A DNA stretch of 5,487 bases from Planctomycetota bacterium (GTDB taxonomy: Bacteria; Planctomycetota; UBA8108; UBA1146; JAJFFE01). This document shows, in pieces, positions 1 through 5,487 of this stretch. The position numbers were made by a program, and so were the translations under genes. Location: NCBI GenBank assembly GCA_020425835.1, contig JAGQRC010000301.1, positions 1 to 5,487 on the forward strand, in the 5' to 3' direction. Position 1 is the first letter of the stretch. Every line of letters starts with the position of its first letter. Under the pieces are notes generated by a model. The model worked only from the letters and a program-made list of their open reading frames with translations. It was not told the DNA's origin and ran no database searches.

Positions 1-1217
1 ACGACCGACGTCCCATGGTGCATCGGGATCATGTCGACGATAGGACGCGGAAGTTTCTCCTCCTCCGCGATCCGGATCCCGTCCTTGACGTGGGAGATGA
101 TGATGAGCCGCGACATCTCCGGTGAGAGTCGGTCGTGGATGTTCTCCTCGCCGTGCGTGTTCTCCACGAAGTAGTTCGGTTTCAGCATTTTGCCGACGTC
201 GTGGTAGAGCGCGCCGACGCGCGCGAGCAGATCGTTGGCACCGATGCTCTTCGCTGCTTCCTCGGCGAGCTGGCCGACCATCAACGAGTGCTGGAACGAC
301 CCCGGAGCGAGGAGACTCATCTCGCGCAGGAGCGGGTTGTTCTGGTCGGACAACTCGATCAGCCGCATGTCCGTCGTCAGATCGAGCCAGCGCTCGAGGA
401 ACGGGAGCAGGCTGGTGATCAGGATTCCCGATCCCACACCGTTGAGGAAGCCCCATGCCGGCGCCTCGAGGTGACGGAGCCACTCACCCCGCAACGCGAT
501 GTCGGTGCTGAAGTCGGCGCTGTCGAGACCCGAGAGCCCGTAGATCAGGATCGCGATCGCTTGCGCGCATCCGCTGGCGAGTCCGACGATCACCAACCGG
601 GTGCGTGAGCGGAGGCGACGGGAGCCGAGCACCGCCACGATGGAGCCGAGCACCTGAGCGAGGACGACGGCTCCGGACAACGGCAGCAGCGACGTCGTCG
701 GCGCTGCGTTCTGGACGGCCACCATCAGACCCAGGAGTACGGCTCCCGCCAGGGCGCTGTGGATCGCGAGCGCGGCACCGTAGACCAGTGCGATCACGAT
801 GGCGAAGCAGGGCAGCGGCGTCAGGAAACTGAGGTCTTTCGCCGGAAGCTGCATCAGGCGAGCGGCGATCAGGAACGAAGCGAGGAAGAGCAGGTAGAGC
901 GGGAGCGAGTCGAAGACGTGGCGGTGGAAGGCGCGCACCAGCAGGAGCATGACGAGGTGCACCATGGCGACGACGCCGAAGACGCTCGTCCACTGCACCC
1001 AGTCGGCGGCGGGAACGTAGCCCTGGCCGATGTCGTGAGCCGGGAGGCAGGAGCCGACGACCAACGTCGCGAAGAGCGCGAAGGCGATCGCGAGGAACAG
1101 CCGCCAGACGCGCTCCGACCGGGACTCCTCCTTCGCGAGGATCCCCGCCTTCGTCTGCTTCTTCCCGAACGAGAGCCGTTGCCAGCTCTTCTTGCTCTTG
1201 TCGCCAAAAAGACCCAT
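1..1217 (-). CDS. Membrane HD-domain phosphohydrolase, 7TM-HD/PgpH type, lacking the extracytoplasmic domain (3' end outside window)
   Basis: The C-terminal part matches the HD phosphohydrolase domain of the YqfF/PgpH family, whose studied Listeria member degrades cyclic di-AMP. 405 residues are visible. A basic, lysine-rich cytosolic start (1-36) leads to about eight hydrophobic segments (near 37-58, 78-97, 104-123, 131-150, 151-170, 174-198, 206-228, 253-275). Then LDLTTDMRLIELSD (278-291) leads into the HD domain: APGSFQHSLMVGQLAEEAA (304-322), ARVGALYHDVGKM (332-344), LIIISHVKDG (371-380) and MHHGTSV (399-405). Likely metal ligands are His310, His339-Asp340, His376 and His400-His401; the last Asp would lie outside. 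Family members normally carry a large extracytoplasmic domain after the first helix; here only about 20 residues separate helices 1 and 2. ATG 1217 is supported by AAGGA 5 nt upstream. The nucleotide substrate is inferred from the family only. Confidence 0.9.
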   Translation of the reverse strand, partial: MGLFGDKSKKSWQRLSFGKKQTKAGILAKEESRSERVWRLFLAIAFALFATLVVGSCLPAHDIGQGYVPAADWVQWTSVFGVVAMVHLVMLLLVRAFHRHVFDSLPLYLLFLASFLIAARLMQLPAKDLSFLTPLPCFAIVIALVYGAALAIHSALAGAVLLGLMVAVQNAAPTTSLLPLSGAVVLAQVLGSIVAVLGSRRLRSRTRLVIVGLASGCAQAIAILIYGLSGLDSADFSTDIALRGEWLRHLEAPAWGFLNGVGSGILITSLLPFLERWLDLTTDMRLIELSDQNNPLLREMSLLAPGSFQHSLMVGQLAEEAAKSIGANDLLARVGALYHDVGKMLKPNYFVENTHGEENIHDRLSPEMSRLIIISHVKDGIRIAEEEKLPRPIVDMIPMHHGTSV

Positions 1218-1222
1218 GCCGG

Positions 1223-1227
1223 TCCTT
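1223..1227 (-). promoter_or_regulatory. Ribosome binding site of the HD phosphohydrolase gene
   Basis: AAGGA on the minus strand lies 5 nt before the ATG at 1217. It is the only good Shine-Dalgarno/ATG pair in the spacer ahead of the first basic segment and helix, so it decides the start. This is the one gene here that does not overlap its upstream neighbour. Confidence 0.7.
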
Positions 1228-1232
1228 CGAAA

Positions 1233-1279
1233 CCTCGGCCACACCGCGCGGGGCTCGCCACCGCGAGGAAGGGCCGAAG
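1233..1279 (-). repeat. Second possible stem just upstream of the HD-gene ribosome site
   Basis: Plus-strand CCTCGGCC (1233-1240) and GGCCGAAG (1272-1279) can pair over 8 positions in the transcript, one of them a G-U pair. They enclose a small hairpin with arms CTCGC (1254-1258) and GCGAG (1263-1267). The stem ends 5 nt short of the AAGGA ribosome site. No promoter could be recognised in the 134-bp spacer, so the spacer holds these two structures and little else I can identify. Confidence 0.3.
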
Positions 1280-1299
1280 TGTTCCCTGCTTCGAGCGAC

Positions 1300-1342
1300 T
1301 CGAGATCCTTCCGAGCTCCGGAGACTCGGTGTCGGATCTCGA
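1300..1342 (-). repeat. Nested inverted repeat (stem-loop) in the phoH to HD-gene spacer
   Basis: The outer arms are a perfect 9-bp inverted repeat: plus-strand TCGAGATCC (1300-1308) and GGATCTCGA (1334-1342). Inside lies an imperfect palindrome at 1311-1329 with arms CCGAG/CTCGG, which can pair further inward past a single bulged base. In the minus-strand transcript this would give a two-part stem of at least 14 bp, starting 9 nt after the TAA at 1352. No T-rich run follows it, so it is not a classical intrinsic terminator. It could be an mRNA processing or stabilising hairpin, a partial attenuator, or chance in GC-rich DNA. Confidence 0.5.
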
Positions 1343-1351
1343 ACCCACTCC

Positions 1352-1486
1352 TTATCGGGCTTTCGACCGACGGAGTTTATCCCCGTCGGGTCGAGAACCC
1401 CGTCGCGCGCCCTCGAATTCCTCGTAAGCGTCGACGATCTTGGCCACTAGGGGATGCCGAACGATATCCGCCCCGGTCAGCTCCTA
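1352..1486 (-). other. In-frame continuation of phoH beyond the TAG (conserved PhoH C-terminus)
   Basis: Reading phoH on past the TAG (1486-1484) gives 43 more sense codons in the same frame, ending at TAA (1354-1352). The segment starts ELTGADIVRHPLVAKIVDAY, which is the conserved C-terminal motif of PhoH proteins (typically FVxLxxxDVVRHxLVxxIVxAYE). It is followed by a charged non-conserved tail, EEFEGARRGSRPDGDKLRRS. It has no start codon or ribosome site of its own, so it is best seen as the separated end of phoH and not a gene. Seen: the TAG, the unbroken frame and the motif. Inferred: that the intact or ancestral gene ran from 2326 to 1352. Confidence 0.88.
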
Positions 1487-2326
1487 CGACCCGATCCCCT
1501 CGACCGGCGAGAGAACCCGCTGGGCGTGGATCAGTCCCGAGAGCTGCCCCTGCGGGAGATCGACCTGCGTGGTGTCGCCGGTGACGACGATCTTCGAGTC
1601 CTCACCCATCCGGGTCAGGAACATCTTCATCTGAGCGGGCGTCGTGTTCTGGCCTTCGTCGAGAATGATGAACGCGGCCGAGAGCGTCCGACCGCGCATG
1701 TAGGCCAACGGCACGATCTCGATGATCTCTCGGTCCGTGTAACGACGGATCTGGTCGTACTCGAGGATGCTGTGGAGTGCATCGTACAACGGTCGGAGAT
1801 AGGGGTTCACCTTCGCGTGGAAGTCTCCCGGGAGGAAACCGAGACTCTCACCCGCTTCGACGGCGGGACGACAGAGGATGAGCTTCTTCGACTCACCCGA
1901 CTTCAGCGCCTCGACCGCCATGCGAACCGCGAGATAGGTCTTACCGGTCCCCGCCGGTCCGATGCAGACGGTGATGTCGTGCTTCGCGATCATCTTGACG
2001 TAGGCGCGCTGTCCCTCGGTGCGCGCGACCTTGGTGACATCGGTGCGCGGCGCCAGCGTGACCTCGTCCAGCTCGGTCGTCGCGGCGACGAACTCGTCCT
2101 CGAGGGTCTTGGTCGCATCTCCGCCGCGCGCGACCCGGGCGACCCAACGCTCGAGCAGACCGGCCGCTTCGGCGACGTCGGCCTCCTCACCGCGCAGGTA
2201 CACCGATCGACCGCGCGCACTGAGCTCGATCGAGAACTGCTCGCGGATCTTCTTGAGGTTCTTGTCGTGCACGCCGAACAGATCACTGGGGTCGACGGGC
2301 TCCGGGATCTCGAACGTCTGGTCCAC
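1484..2326 (-). CDS. phoH: PhoH-family ATPase, ending early at an in-frame TAG
   Basis: PhoH proteins are cytosolic P-loop ATPases linked to RNA metabolism and often encoded beside ybeY and 7TM-HD genes; the exact activity is unsettled. Residues 15-65 form the small KH-like N-terminal region. The PhoH NTPase domain spans about 100-280: RTEGQRAYVKMI (102-113), Walker A GPAGTGKT (123-130), RPAVEAGESLGFLPGD (153-168), YLRPLYDAL (176-184), Walker B FIILDEGQNTTPAQMKMFL (219-237; DEGQ where DEAQ is commoner), and VVTGDTTQVDLP (247-258). The GTG start at 2326 shares its G with the cdsA stop and has GGAG 5 nt upstream. The frame stops after 280 residues at GIGS, where homologues read on as roughly GIxFV plus a conserved C-terminal helix. 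That helix is encoded in the same frame just past the TAG (see 1352-1486), giving 324 codons in all, a normal family length. The annotated product is therefore probably truncated on paper or in fact. Confidence 0.93.
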   Translation of the reverse strand: MDQTFEIPEPVDPSDLFGVHDKNLKKIREQFSIELSARGRSVYLRGEEADVAEAAGLLERWVARVARGGDATKTLEDEFVAATTELDEVTLAPRTDVTKVARTEGQRAYVKMIAKHDITVCIGPAGTGKTYLAVRMAVEALKSGESKKLILCRPAVEAGESLGFLPGDFHAKVNPYLRPLYDALHSILEYDQIRRYTDREIIEIVPLAYMRGRTLSAAFIILDEGQNTTPAQMKMFLTRMGEDSKIVVTGDTTQVDLPQGQLSGLIHAQRVLSPVEGIGS

Positions 2327-3171
2327 TACAACTCCAGGGCGGTCTTCGCCAGGTAAACCATCGGGGCTCCGAACAGGACACTGTCGATCATGTCGAGCGT
2401 CCCCCCGAACGCCGGCACCAGGGCACCGGAATCCTTCACACCGAACGCGCGCTTGAAGAACGACTCCGCGAGGTCGCCGGTCTGTCCGGCGATGCCGGTC
2501 AGCGCGCCGAGCGCGGCGAGCCGTCCGATCGGAAGACTTCCGTCACCCGAGAGGAGCAACGCGTAGACTCCGATACTCGTGCCGATGCCGAGGAGCAGTC
2601 CGCCGACCGCTCCTTCCACGGTCTTCTTCGGGCTGATCGCGCTCAGCGGGGTTCGTCCGAACCGACGTCCCGTGAGGTAGCCGCCGATGTCGTTGGACTT
2701 CACGACGAGCACCGCGAGCATCACCCACCACTGGCCGCCGTCCACGTGACGCAATCGCAGGAACAACATCAACGGCACCGCCAGGTAGACGACCCCGAGA
2801 GCGGCCACCGCGATCTCCACCGCGCGCTGGCGGCTGGGTGTCGAGCGCAGGGAGCACAAGACCGAGAGCAAGGGCATCGCCACGGCGAAACCGGTCCAGA
2901 ACCCGAGACGCCCGTCGCGACTCGGGTCGGCGCAGAACCACCACTCACCGATCAGCGCCGCGGCGAGCACCGCGGACCCCAGCCAGGTGAAGAGGCCGAT
3001 CCGCGAGCCGGCCATGCGCCGGAACTCGATCCAGCTCACCACTCCGAACAGGGTCGAGAGCCCGAGGAAACCGTACGTCGCCTCGACCGCGACGTCGAGC
3101 CAGAGGATCAGCAGGACACCGACGAGCAGGAGCGTGCCGTAGATGTAGCGATCGCGATGATGCGTGCTCAA
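2326..3171 (-). CDS. cdsA: Phosphatidate cytidylyltransferase (CDP-diacylglycerol synthase)
   Basis: CdsA condenses phosphatidic acid with CTP to CDP-diacylglycerol, precursor of the bacterial phospholipids, in the inner membrane. The 281-residue product is normal in length and strongly hydrophobic, with about eight likely membrane segments (near 11-27, 30-47, 58-77, 90-107, 117-137, 149-165, 185-207, 217-233). The family core is clear: KSNDIGGYLTGRRFGR (158-173), SPKKTVEGAVGG (180-191), QTGDLAESFFKR (230-241), VKDSGALVP (245-253) and GGTLDMIDS (256-264). Lys246, Asp247, Asp260 and Asp263 of the signature remain, but the usual His (PxHGG) is Phe255 and the usual Arg (DRxD) is Met261. The start is inferred to be TTG at 3171: it forms a TTGA overlap with the uppS stop, has GAGGA 9 nt upstream, and gives a short basic N-terminus before the first helix. 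Upstream frame lies wholly within uppS. The stop is TAG, sharing its G with the phoH GTG start. Confidence 0.94.
   Translation of the reverse strand: MSTHHRDRYIYGTLLLVGVLLILWLDVAVEATYGFLGLSTLFGVVSWIEFRRMAGSRIGLFTWLGSAVLAAALIGEWWFCADPSRDGRLGFWTGFAVAMPLLSVLCSLRSTPSRQRAVEIAVAALGVVYLAVPLMLFLRLRHVDGGQWWVMLAVLVVKSNDIGGYLTGRRFGRTPLSAISPKKTVEGAVGGLLLGIGTSIGVYALLLSGDGSLPIGRLAALGALTGIAGQTGDLAESFFKRAFGVKDSGALVPAFGGTLDMIDSVLFGAPMVYLAKTALEL
2332..2335 (-). promoter_or_regulatory. Ribosome binding site for the GTG start of phoH
   Basis: GGAG lies 5 nt before the GTG at 2326, within the last codons of cdsA. It supports a non-ATG start that shares its first base with the cdsA TAG. Confidence 0.65.
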
Positions 3172-3932
3172 CGCGACGCGTCCTCGTCGGAGGTGCGCGT
3201 CGAGTTCGCGTTCGCCGGGACGGCGCCGAAGCGACGCTCCCGGCTGCGGTAGGAACGAATCGCCTCCTCGAGGTGCTCGACGCCGAACTCCGGCCACTTC
3301 GCATCGGTGACCCACAGCTCGGTGTAGGAGATCTGCCACAGGAGGAAGTTCGAGACGCGCATCTCCCCCGCCGTCCGGATGAGGAGATCGGGATCCCGCA
3401 TGCCGGGATCGTACAGGTAGCGCGCGAACGACTCCTCCGGCATTCCGATCAGGCTCGCCGGGTCGAGCTGGCCATCCCGGATCTCCGCGCCGATCTTCGC
3501 GAGGGCGTCGAGGATCTCGGACCGGCTCCCGTAGTTGAGCGCCAATCGCAGGGTCATCCCATCATTGTCACGGCTCAGTTCCTCGCTGAGCCGCAGCTCG
3601 CGCAGCACGTTCTTCGGCAACTCCTCGACGCGGCCGATCGAACAGAGACGGATGTTCTGCTGTCGGAGCTCGTTCCGCTCTCCGACCAGGTAGTCGCGCA
3701 GGAGCGTCATCAGGTACTTCACTTCGGTGCGCGGCCGGGCCCGGTAGTTCTCGGTCGAGAGCGCGTAGAAGGTGATCTCGGCCACGCCGTGACGACGGCA
3801 GTACCGGGTGATCTCGCGGAGCGTCTTCGCGCCGCGCTCGTGCCCGCGAATGCGATCGAATCCGAGGGACTTCGCCCAACGACCGTTGCCGTCCATGATG
3901 AACGCGATGTGGTTGGGCATCGGCAACGTCAT
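3168..3932 (-). CDS. uppS: Undecaprenyl diphosphate synthase (cis-prenyltransferase)
   Basis: UppS extends farnesyl diphosphate with isopentenyl diphosphate units in cis to make undecaprenyl diphosphate, the lipid carrier for peptidoglycan and other envelope polymers; it works at the cytoplasmic face of the membrane. The 254-residue length is normal. Motifs: IAFIMDGNGRWA (9-20) with catalytic Asp14, RIRGHERG (27-34), FYALSTEN (55-62), ALNYGSRSEI (131-140), and DPDLLIRTAGE with RVSNFLLWQ (180-200), which supplies the diphosphate-binding Arg186, Arg192 and Ser194. The usual Trp after STEN is Tyr63, followed by one extra residue (NYRARP). The last ~20 residues are low-complexity and not conserved. 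The ATG at 3932 overlaps the purA stop and has a GAGGG Shine-Dalgarno 6 nt upstream; an internal ATG at residue 5 is a less likely start. The next gene is cdsA, the usual uppS partner. Whether the chain is C55 or another length cannot be told from sequence alone. Confidence 0.96.
   Translation of the reverse strand: MTLPMPNHIAFIMDGNGRWAKSLGFDRIRGHERGAKTLREITRYCRRHGVAEITFYALSTENYRARPRTEVKYLMTLLRDYLVGERNELRQQNIRLCSIGRVEELPKNVLRELRLSEELSRDNDGMTLRLALNYGSRSEILDALAKIGAEIRDGQLDPASLIGMPEESFARYLYDPGMRDPDLLIRTAGEMRVSNFLLWQISYTELWVTDAKWPEFGVEHLEEAIRSYRSRERRFGAVPANANSTRTSDEDASR
3181..3185 (-). promoter_or_regulatory. Ribosome binding site for the TTG start of cdsA
   Basis: GAGGA lies 9 nt before the TTG at 3171, inside the end of uppS. 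No ATG or GTG is available near the expected CdsA N-terminus, so this site plus the TTGA overlap is the main support for the TTG start. Confidence 0.6.
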
Positions 3933-5194
3933 CGTTCGCCCTCGACGAAGGATCGCAGCGGGTCCTCGACGATGACCTCGTCGCGCCGCCGGCCGGTGCT
4001 GATGATCGAGACGGGAACCCCGAGGCGAGCCGACAGCCGCTCCACGAACGGTGCCAACGTCGCGGCATCGACGTCGTCCCAACCCGGCCACTCCTCGTAG
4101 ATCGGGCGGACCCGATCGAGATCCTCCGCGCGCGACGGGAAGCCATCGATCCGCTCGCCATCCAGCTCGTAGCCGACGGCGACGGGAACGGTCGCCCGAC
4201 CGTTCAGCACGTCCGCCTTGGTCAGCGCCAAGCTGTCGACGTCGTTGACCCGAATCGCGTACTCCAATGCCGGGAGATCGAGCCAGCCACAGCGTCTCGG
4301 GCGCCCGGTCGTCGCGCCGAACTCGCCTCCCGCCTCGCGGAGCGGAGCGGCCGCCTCCGGGTCGGCCTCGGTCGGGAACGGGCCCTCGCCGACGCGCGTG
4401 CAGTAGACCTTGGTCACGCCGAGAACGTGATCGACCTTGCGCGGCGAGAATCCGGACCCACTGCCGATCCCGAGGAACGACGGGCTCGACGAGGTCACGA
4501 AGGGATAGGTCCCGAAGTCGACGTCGAGGAGACAACCCTGGGCGCCTTCGAACAAGAAACGCCGTCCCTCGCGGTGCAGACGATCGAGGGTGAGATCGGT
4601 CGCGCCGATCCGCGATCCGAGTCGCTCGACGAGACGCCGACAGACGGCGACGCTCGACTCGATCAGCTCGGCGTCGAACCCGCGGGCGGCCAACCGGGCG
4701 GGGAGTTCGTCGTCGAGGAACGACGGCTCTCGCAGATCCCCCAGTCGTACGCCACGTCGACCGACTTTGTCCTCGTACGCCGGGCCGATCCCGCGCAGCG
4801 TCGTTCCGATCTTCGTGTCACAGCCGTTCGACTCGCGGGCCCGATCGAGCTCCCGGTGGAACGGCAACACGAGATGCGCACGATCGGACAGGTGCAACCG
4901 GTCGACGACCTCGGGGTCGAGCTGGTCCACCTCGGCCAGCAGCGCTTCGGTCTCGATCACCATCCCGTTGCCGAGCACGGCCTGGACCCCGGCGCGCAGG
5001 ACGCCGCTCGGGAGGTGATGGAGCACGTGCTTCACGTCCTCGATGATGATCGTGTGACCGGCATTGGCGCCGCCCTGGTAGCGAACGACGACGTCGACCG
5101 CCGCCGTCAGCACATCGACGATCTTGCCCTTCCCCTCGTCGCCCCACTGGAGACCGAGCACGCAGAGATGTCGGATCGATCCGCTCGAGCTCAT
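3929..5194 (-). CDS. purA: Adenylosuccinate synthetase
   Basis: PurA joins IMP and aspartate using GTP to give adenylosuccinate, the first committed step to AMP; it is cytosolic and homodimeric. The 421-residue product is close to the usual 425-430. Visible motifs: WGDEGKGK (17-24) with catalytic Asp19, GGANAGHT (41-48) with catalytic His47, [13 protein letters not shown] (131-143) for IMP binding, EGAQG (216-220), [11 protein letters not shown] (266-276), [11 protein letters not shown] (294-304), and guanine-binding LTKAD (324-328). Two segments are unusual: residues 227 and 237-250, where DFGTYP and [14 protein letters not shown] replace the common DHGTYP and NTTAGG-type loop, and STGRRR (399-404), where a Pro normally follows the Gly. 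The ATG at 5194 is chosen because it puts the P-loop at the right distance from the N-terminus and overlaps the serS stop; the open frame continues upstream only inside serS. The Shine-Dalgarno is weak (AAGAG, 6 nt upstream), so coupling to serS translation is plausible. The stop overlaps the uppS ATG. Confidence 0.97.
   Translation of the reverse strand: MSSSGSIRHLCVLGLQWGDEGKGKIVDVLTAAVDVVVRYQGGANAGHTIIIEDVKHVLHHLPSGVLRAGVQAVLGNGMVIETEALLAEVDQLDPEVVDRLHLSDRAHLVLPFHRELDRARESNGCDTKIGTTLRGIGPAYEDKVGRRGVRLGDLREPSFLDDELPARLAARGFDAELIESSVAVCRRLVERLGSRIGATDLTLDRLHREGRRFLFEGAQGCLLDVDFGTYPFVTSSSPSFLGIGSGSGFSPRKVDHVLGVTKVYCTRVGEGPFPTEADPEAAAPLREAGGEFGATTGRPRRCGWLDLPALEYAIRVNDVDSLALTKADVLNGRATVPVAVGYELDGERIDGFPSRAEDLDRVRPIYEEWPGWDDVDAATLAPFVERLSARLGVPVSIISTGRRRDEVIVEDPLRSFVEGER
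3939..3943 (-). promoter_or_regulatory. Ribosome binding site for uppS
   Basis: GAGGG lies 6 nt before the ATG at 3932, within the end of purA. It favours this ATG over the internal one four codons downstream. Confidence 0.6.
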
Positions 5195-5487
5195 GCCCCA
5201 CTCTTCTCGATGCGATCTCGCCCGCCCATGTAGGGGACGAGCGCCGGCGGGATGCGCACGCTGCCGTCGGCCTGCTGATTGTTCTCGAGGATCGAGATCA
5301 ACACGCGCGGTGTCGCGATCGCGGTGTTGTTCAGCGTGTGGCAGAAACGGACCTTGCCCTCTTCGTCCCGGTATCGGAGGTTCAGGCGGCGCGACTGGAA
5401 GTCGTGGAACCGGGACGCCGAGTGGGTCTCCCCGTATCCGCCGCGCGACGGCATCCACGCCTCGATGTCGAACTTCTGCACCTGCCC
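5191..5487 (-). CDS. serS: Seryl-tRNA synthetase, C-terminal fragment (5' end outside window)
   Basis: SerRS charges tRNA-Ser with serine in the cytoplasm and is a class II aminoacyl-tRNA synthetase. Only the last 98 codons are in the window; the frame is open to the right edge. The visible part matches the end of the catalytic core: [10 protein letters not shown], then [20 protein letters not shown], then the class II motif 3 region [12 protein letters not shown] followed by [12 protein letters not shown], and the family's typical ending [15 protein letters not shown]. The motif 3 arginine (in ATPR) is present. Motifs 1 and 2 and the N-terminal coiled-coil arm are beyond the edge, so activity cannot be judged. 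A GTG at 5481 is internal, not a start, because the conserved core clearly extends upstream. The stop TGA overlaps the purA ATG by 4 bp (ATGA). The family assignment is very secure. Confidence 0.96.
   Translation of the reverse strand, partial: GQVQKFDIEAWMPSRGGYGETHSASRFHDFQSRRLNLRYRDEEGKVRFCHTLNNTAIATPRVLISILENNQQADGSVRIPPALVPYMGGRDRIEKSGA

Noticed and set aside
1300..1342. Intrinsic transcription terminator after phoH
   Set aside because: The stem is good but no run of T follows it on the minus strand, so the classical terminator requirement is not met.
484..1348. Two long minus-strand frames overlapping the HD gene (484-1242 and 869-1348)
   Set aside because: They are off-frame readings of the HD phosphohydrolase gene, with arginine/proline/serine-rich products; the third frame carries the membrane helices and the HD motifs.
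1218..1351. Sigma-70-type promoter for the HD gene in the spacer
   Set aside because: I found no convincing -35/-10 pair on the minus strand in this GC-rich spacer.
1484..2328. Genome-wide reassignment of TAG to a sense codon as explanation for the phoH stop
   Set aside because: cdsA itself ends with TAG exactly where the family ends and where phoH begins (TAGTG), so TAG appears to be a working stop here. Local readthrough or sequence error remains possible.
1454..2356. 300-codon plus-strand open frame antisense to phoH
   Set aside because: It lies opposite a clearly conserved gene, its product is arginine/aspartate-rich with no recognisable motif, and long antisense frames are expected in GC-rich coding DNA.
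3172..3339. Longer cdsA start upstream of the TTG
   Set aside because: The extra residues lie within uppS coding sequence and have no hydrophobic or conserved CdsA character.
3273..4100. Long plus-strand open frame antisense to uppS and the end of purA
   Set aside because: It crosses two real genes on the other strand, has no recognisable domain and mirrors their codon pattern.
3933..4535. N-terminal extension of the uppS frame into purA
   Set aside because: The extension is low-complexity arginine-rich sequence inside purA; UppS homology begins within a few residues of the ATG at 3932, which has its own ribosome site.
4427..5233. Long plus-strand open frame antisense to purA
   Set aside because: Same reasoning: fully opposite conserved purA sequence, with no motif or ribosome site supporting it.

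Overview
This is a GC-rich bacterial chromosomal segment (roughly two-thirds G+C by eye) in which every real gene lies on the minus strand. In transcription order (high to low coordinates) it holds the 3' end of serS, then complete purA, uppS, cdsA and phoH, then the first 405 codons of a membrane-bound HD-domain phosphohydrolase of the 7TM-HD/PgpH type, which runs off the left edge. These are core housekeeping genes. I see no mobile element, CRISPR array, tRNA, rRNA, phage gene or defence module. The GC content and gene order fit a free-living GC-rich lineage, but I cannot name a phylum from this sequence.

The genes are packed like one operon. serS/purA and purA/uppS overlap by 4 bp as ATGA, uppS/cdsA overlap by 4 bp as TTGA (a TTG start), and cdsA/phoH share one base as TAGTG (a GTG start). 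Translational coupling along the chain is likely. The only real gap is in front of the HD gene, and it contains inverted repeats that could fold in the mRNA. The genes cover serine tRNA charging (SerS), the first committed step to AMP (PurA), the undecaprenyl carrier lipid for cell-wall polymers (UppS), the CDP-diacylglycerol branch point of phospholipid synthesis (CdsA), an RNA-associated ATPase (PhoH) and probable cyclic-dinucleotide turnover (HD protein).

Three points deserve attention. (1) The phoH frame is interrupted by an in-frame TAG just before its conserved C-terminus. The missing C-terminal motif continues in the same frame for 43 more codons to a TAA. This is a nonsense allele, a pair of compensating sequence errors, or stop-codon readthrough. 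(2) The HD protein lacks the large extracytoplasmic domain normally found after the first membrane helix of this family, yet keeps every metal-ligand position visible in the window. (3) The spacer between phoH and the HD gene carries a 9-bp perfect inverted repeat around a second palindrome, starting 9 nt after the TAA. I did not find a convincing novel system; the rest is ordinary core metabolism with some lineage-specific residue changes in PurA, CdsA and UppS.
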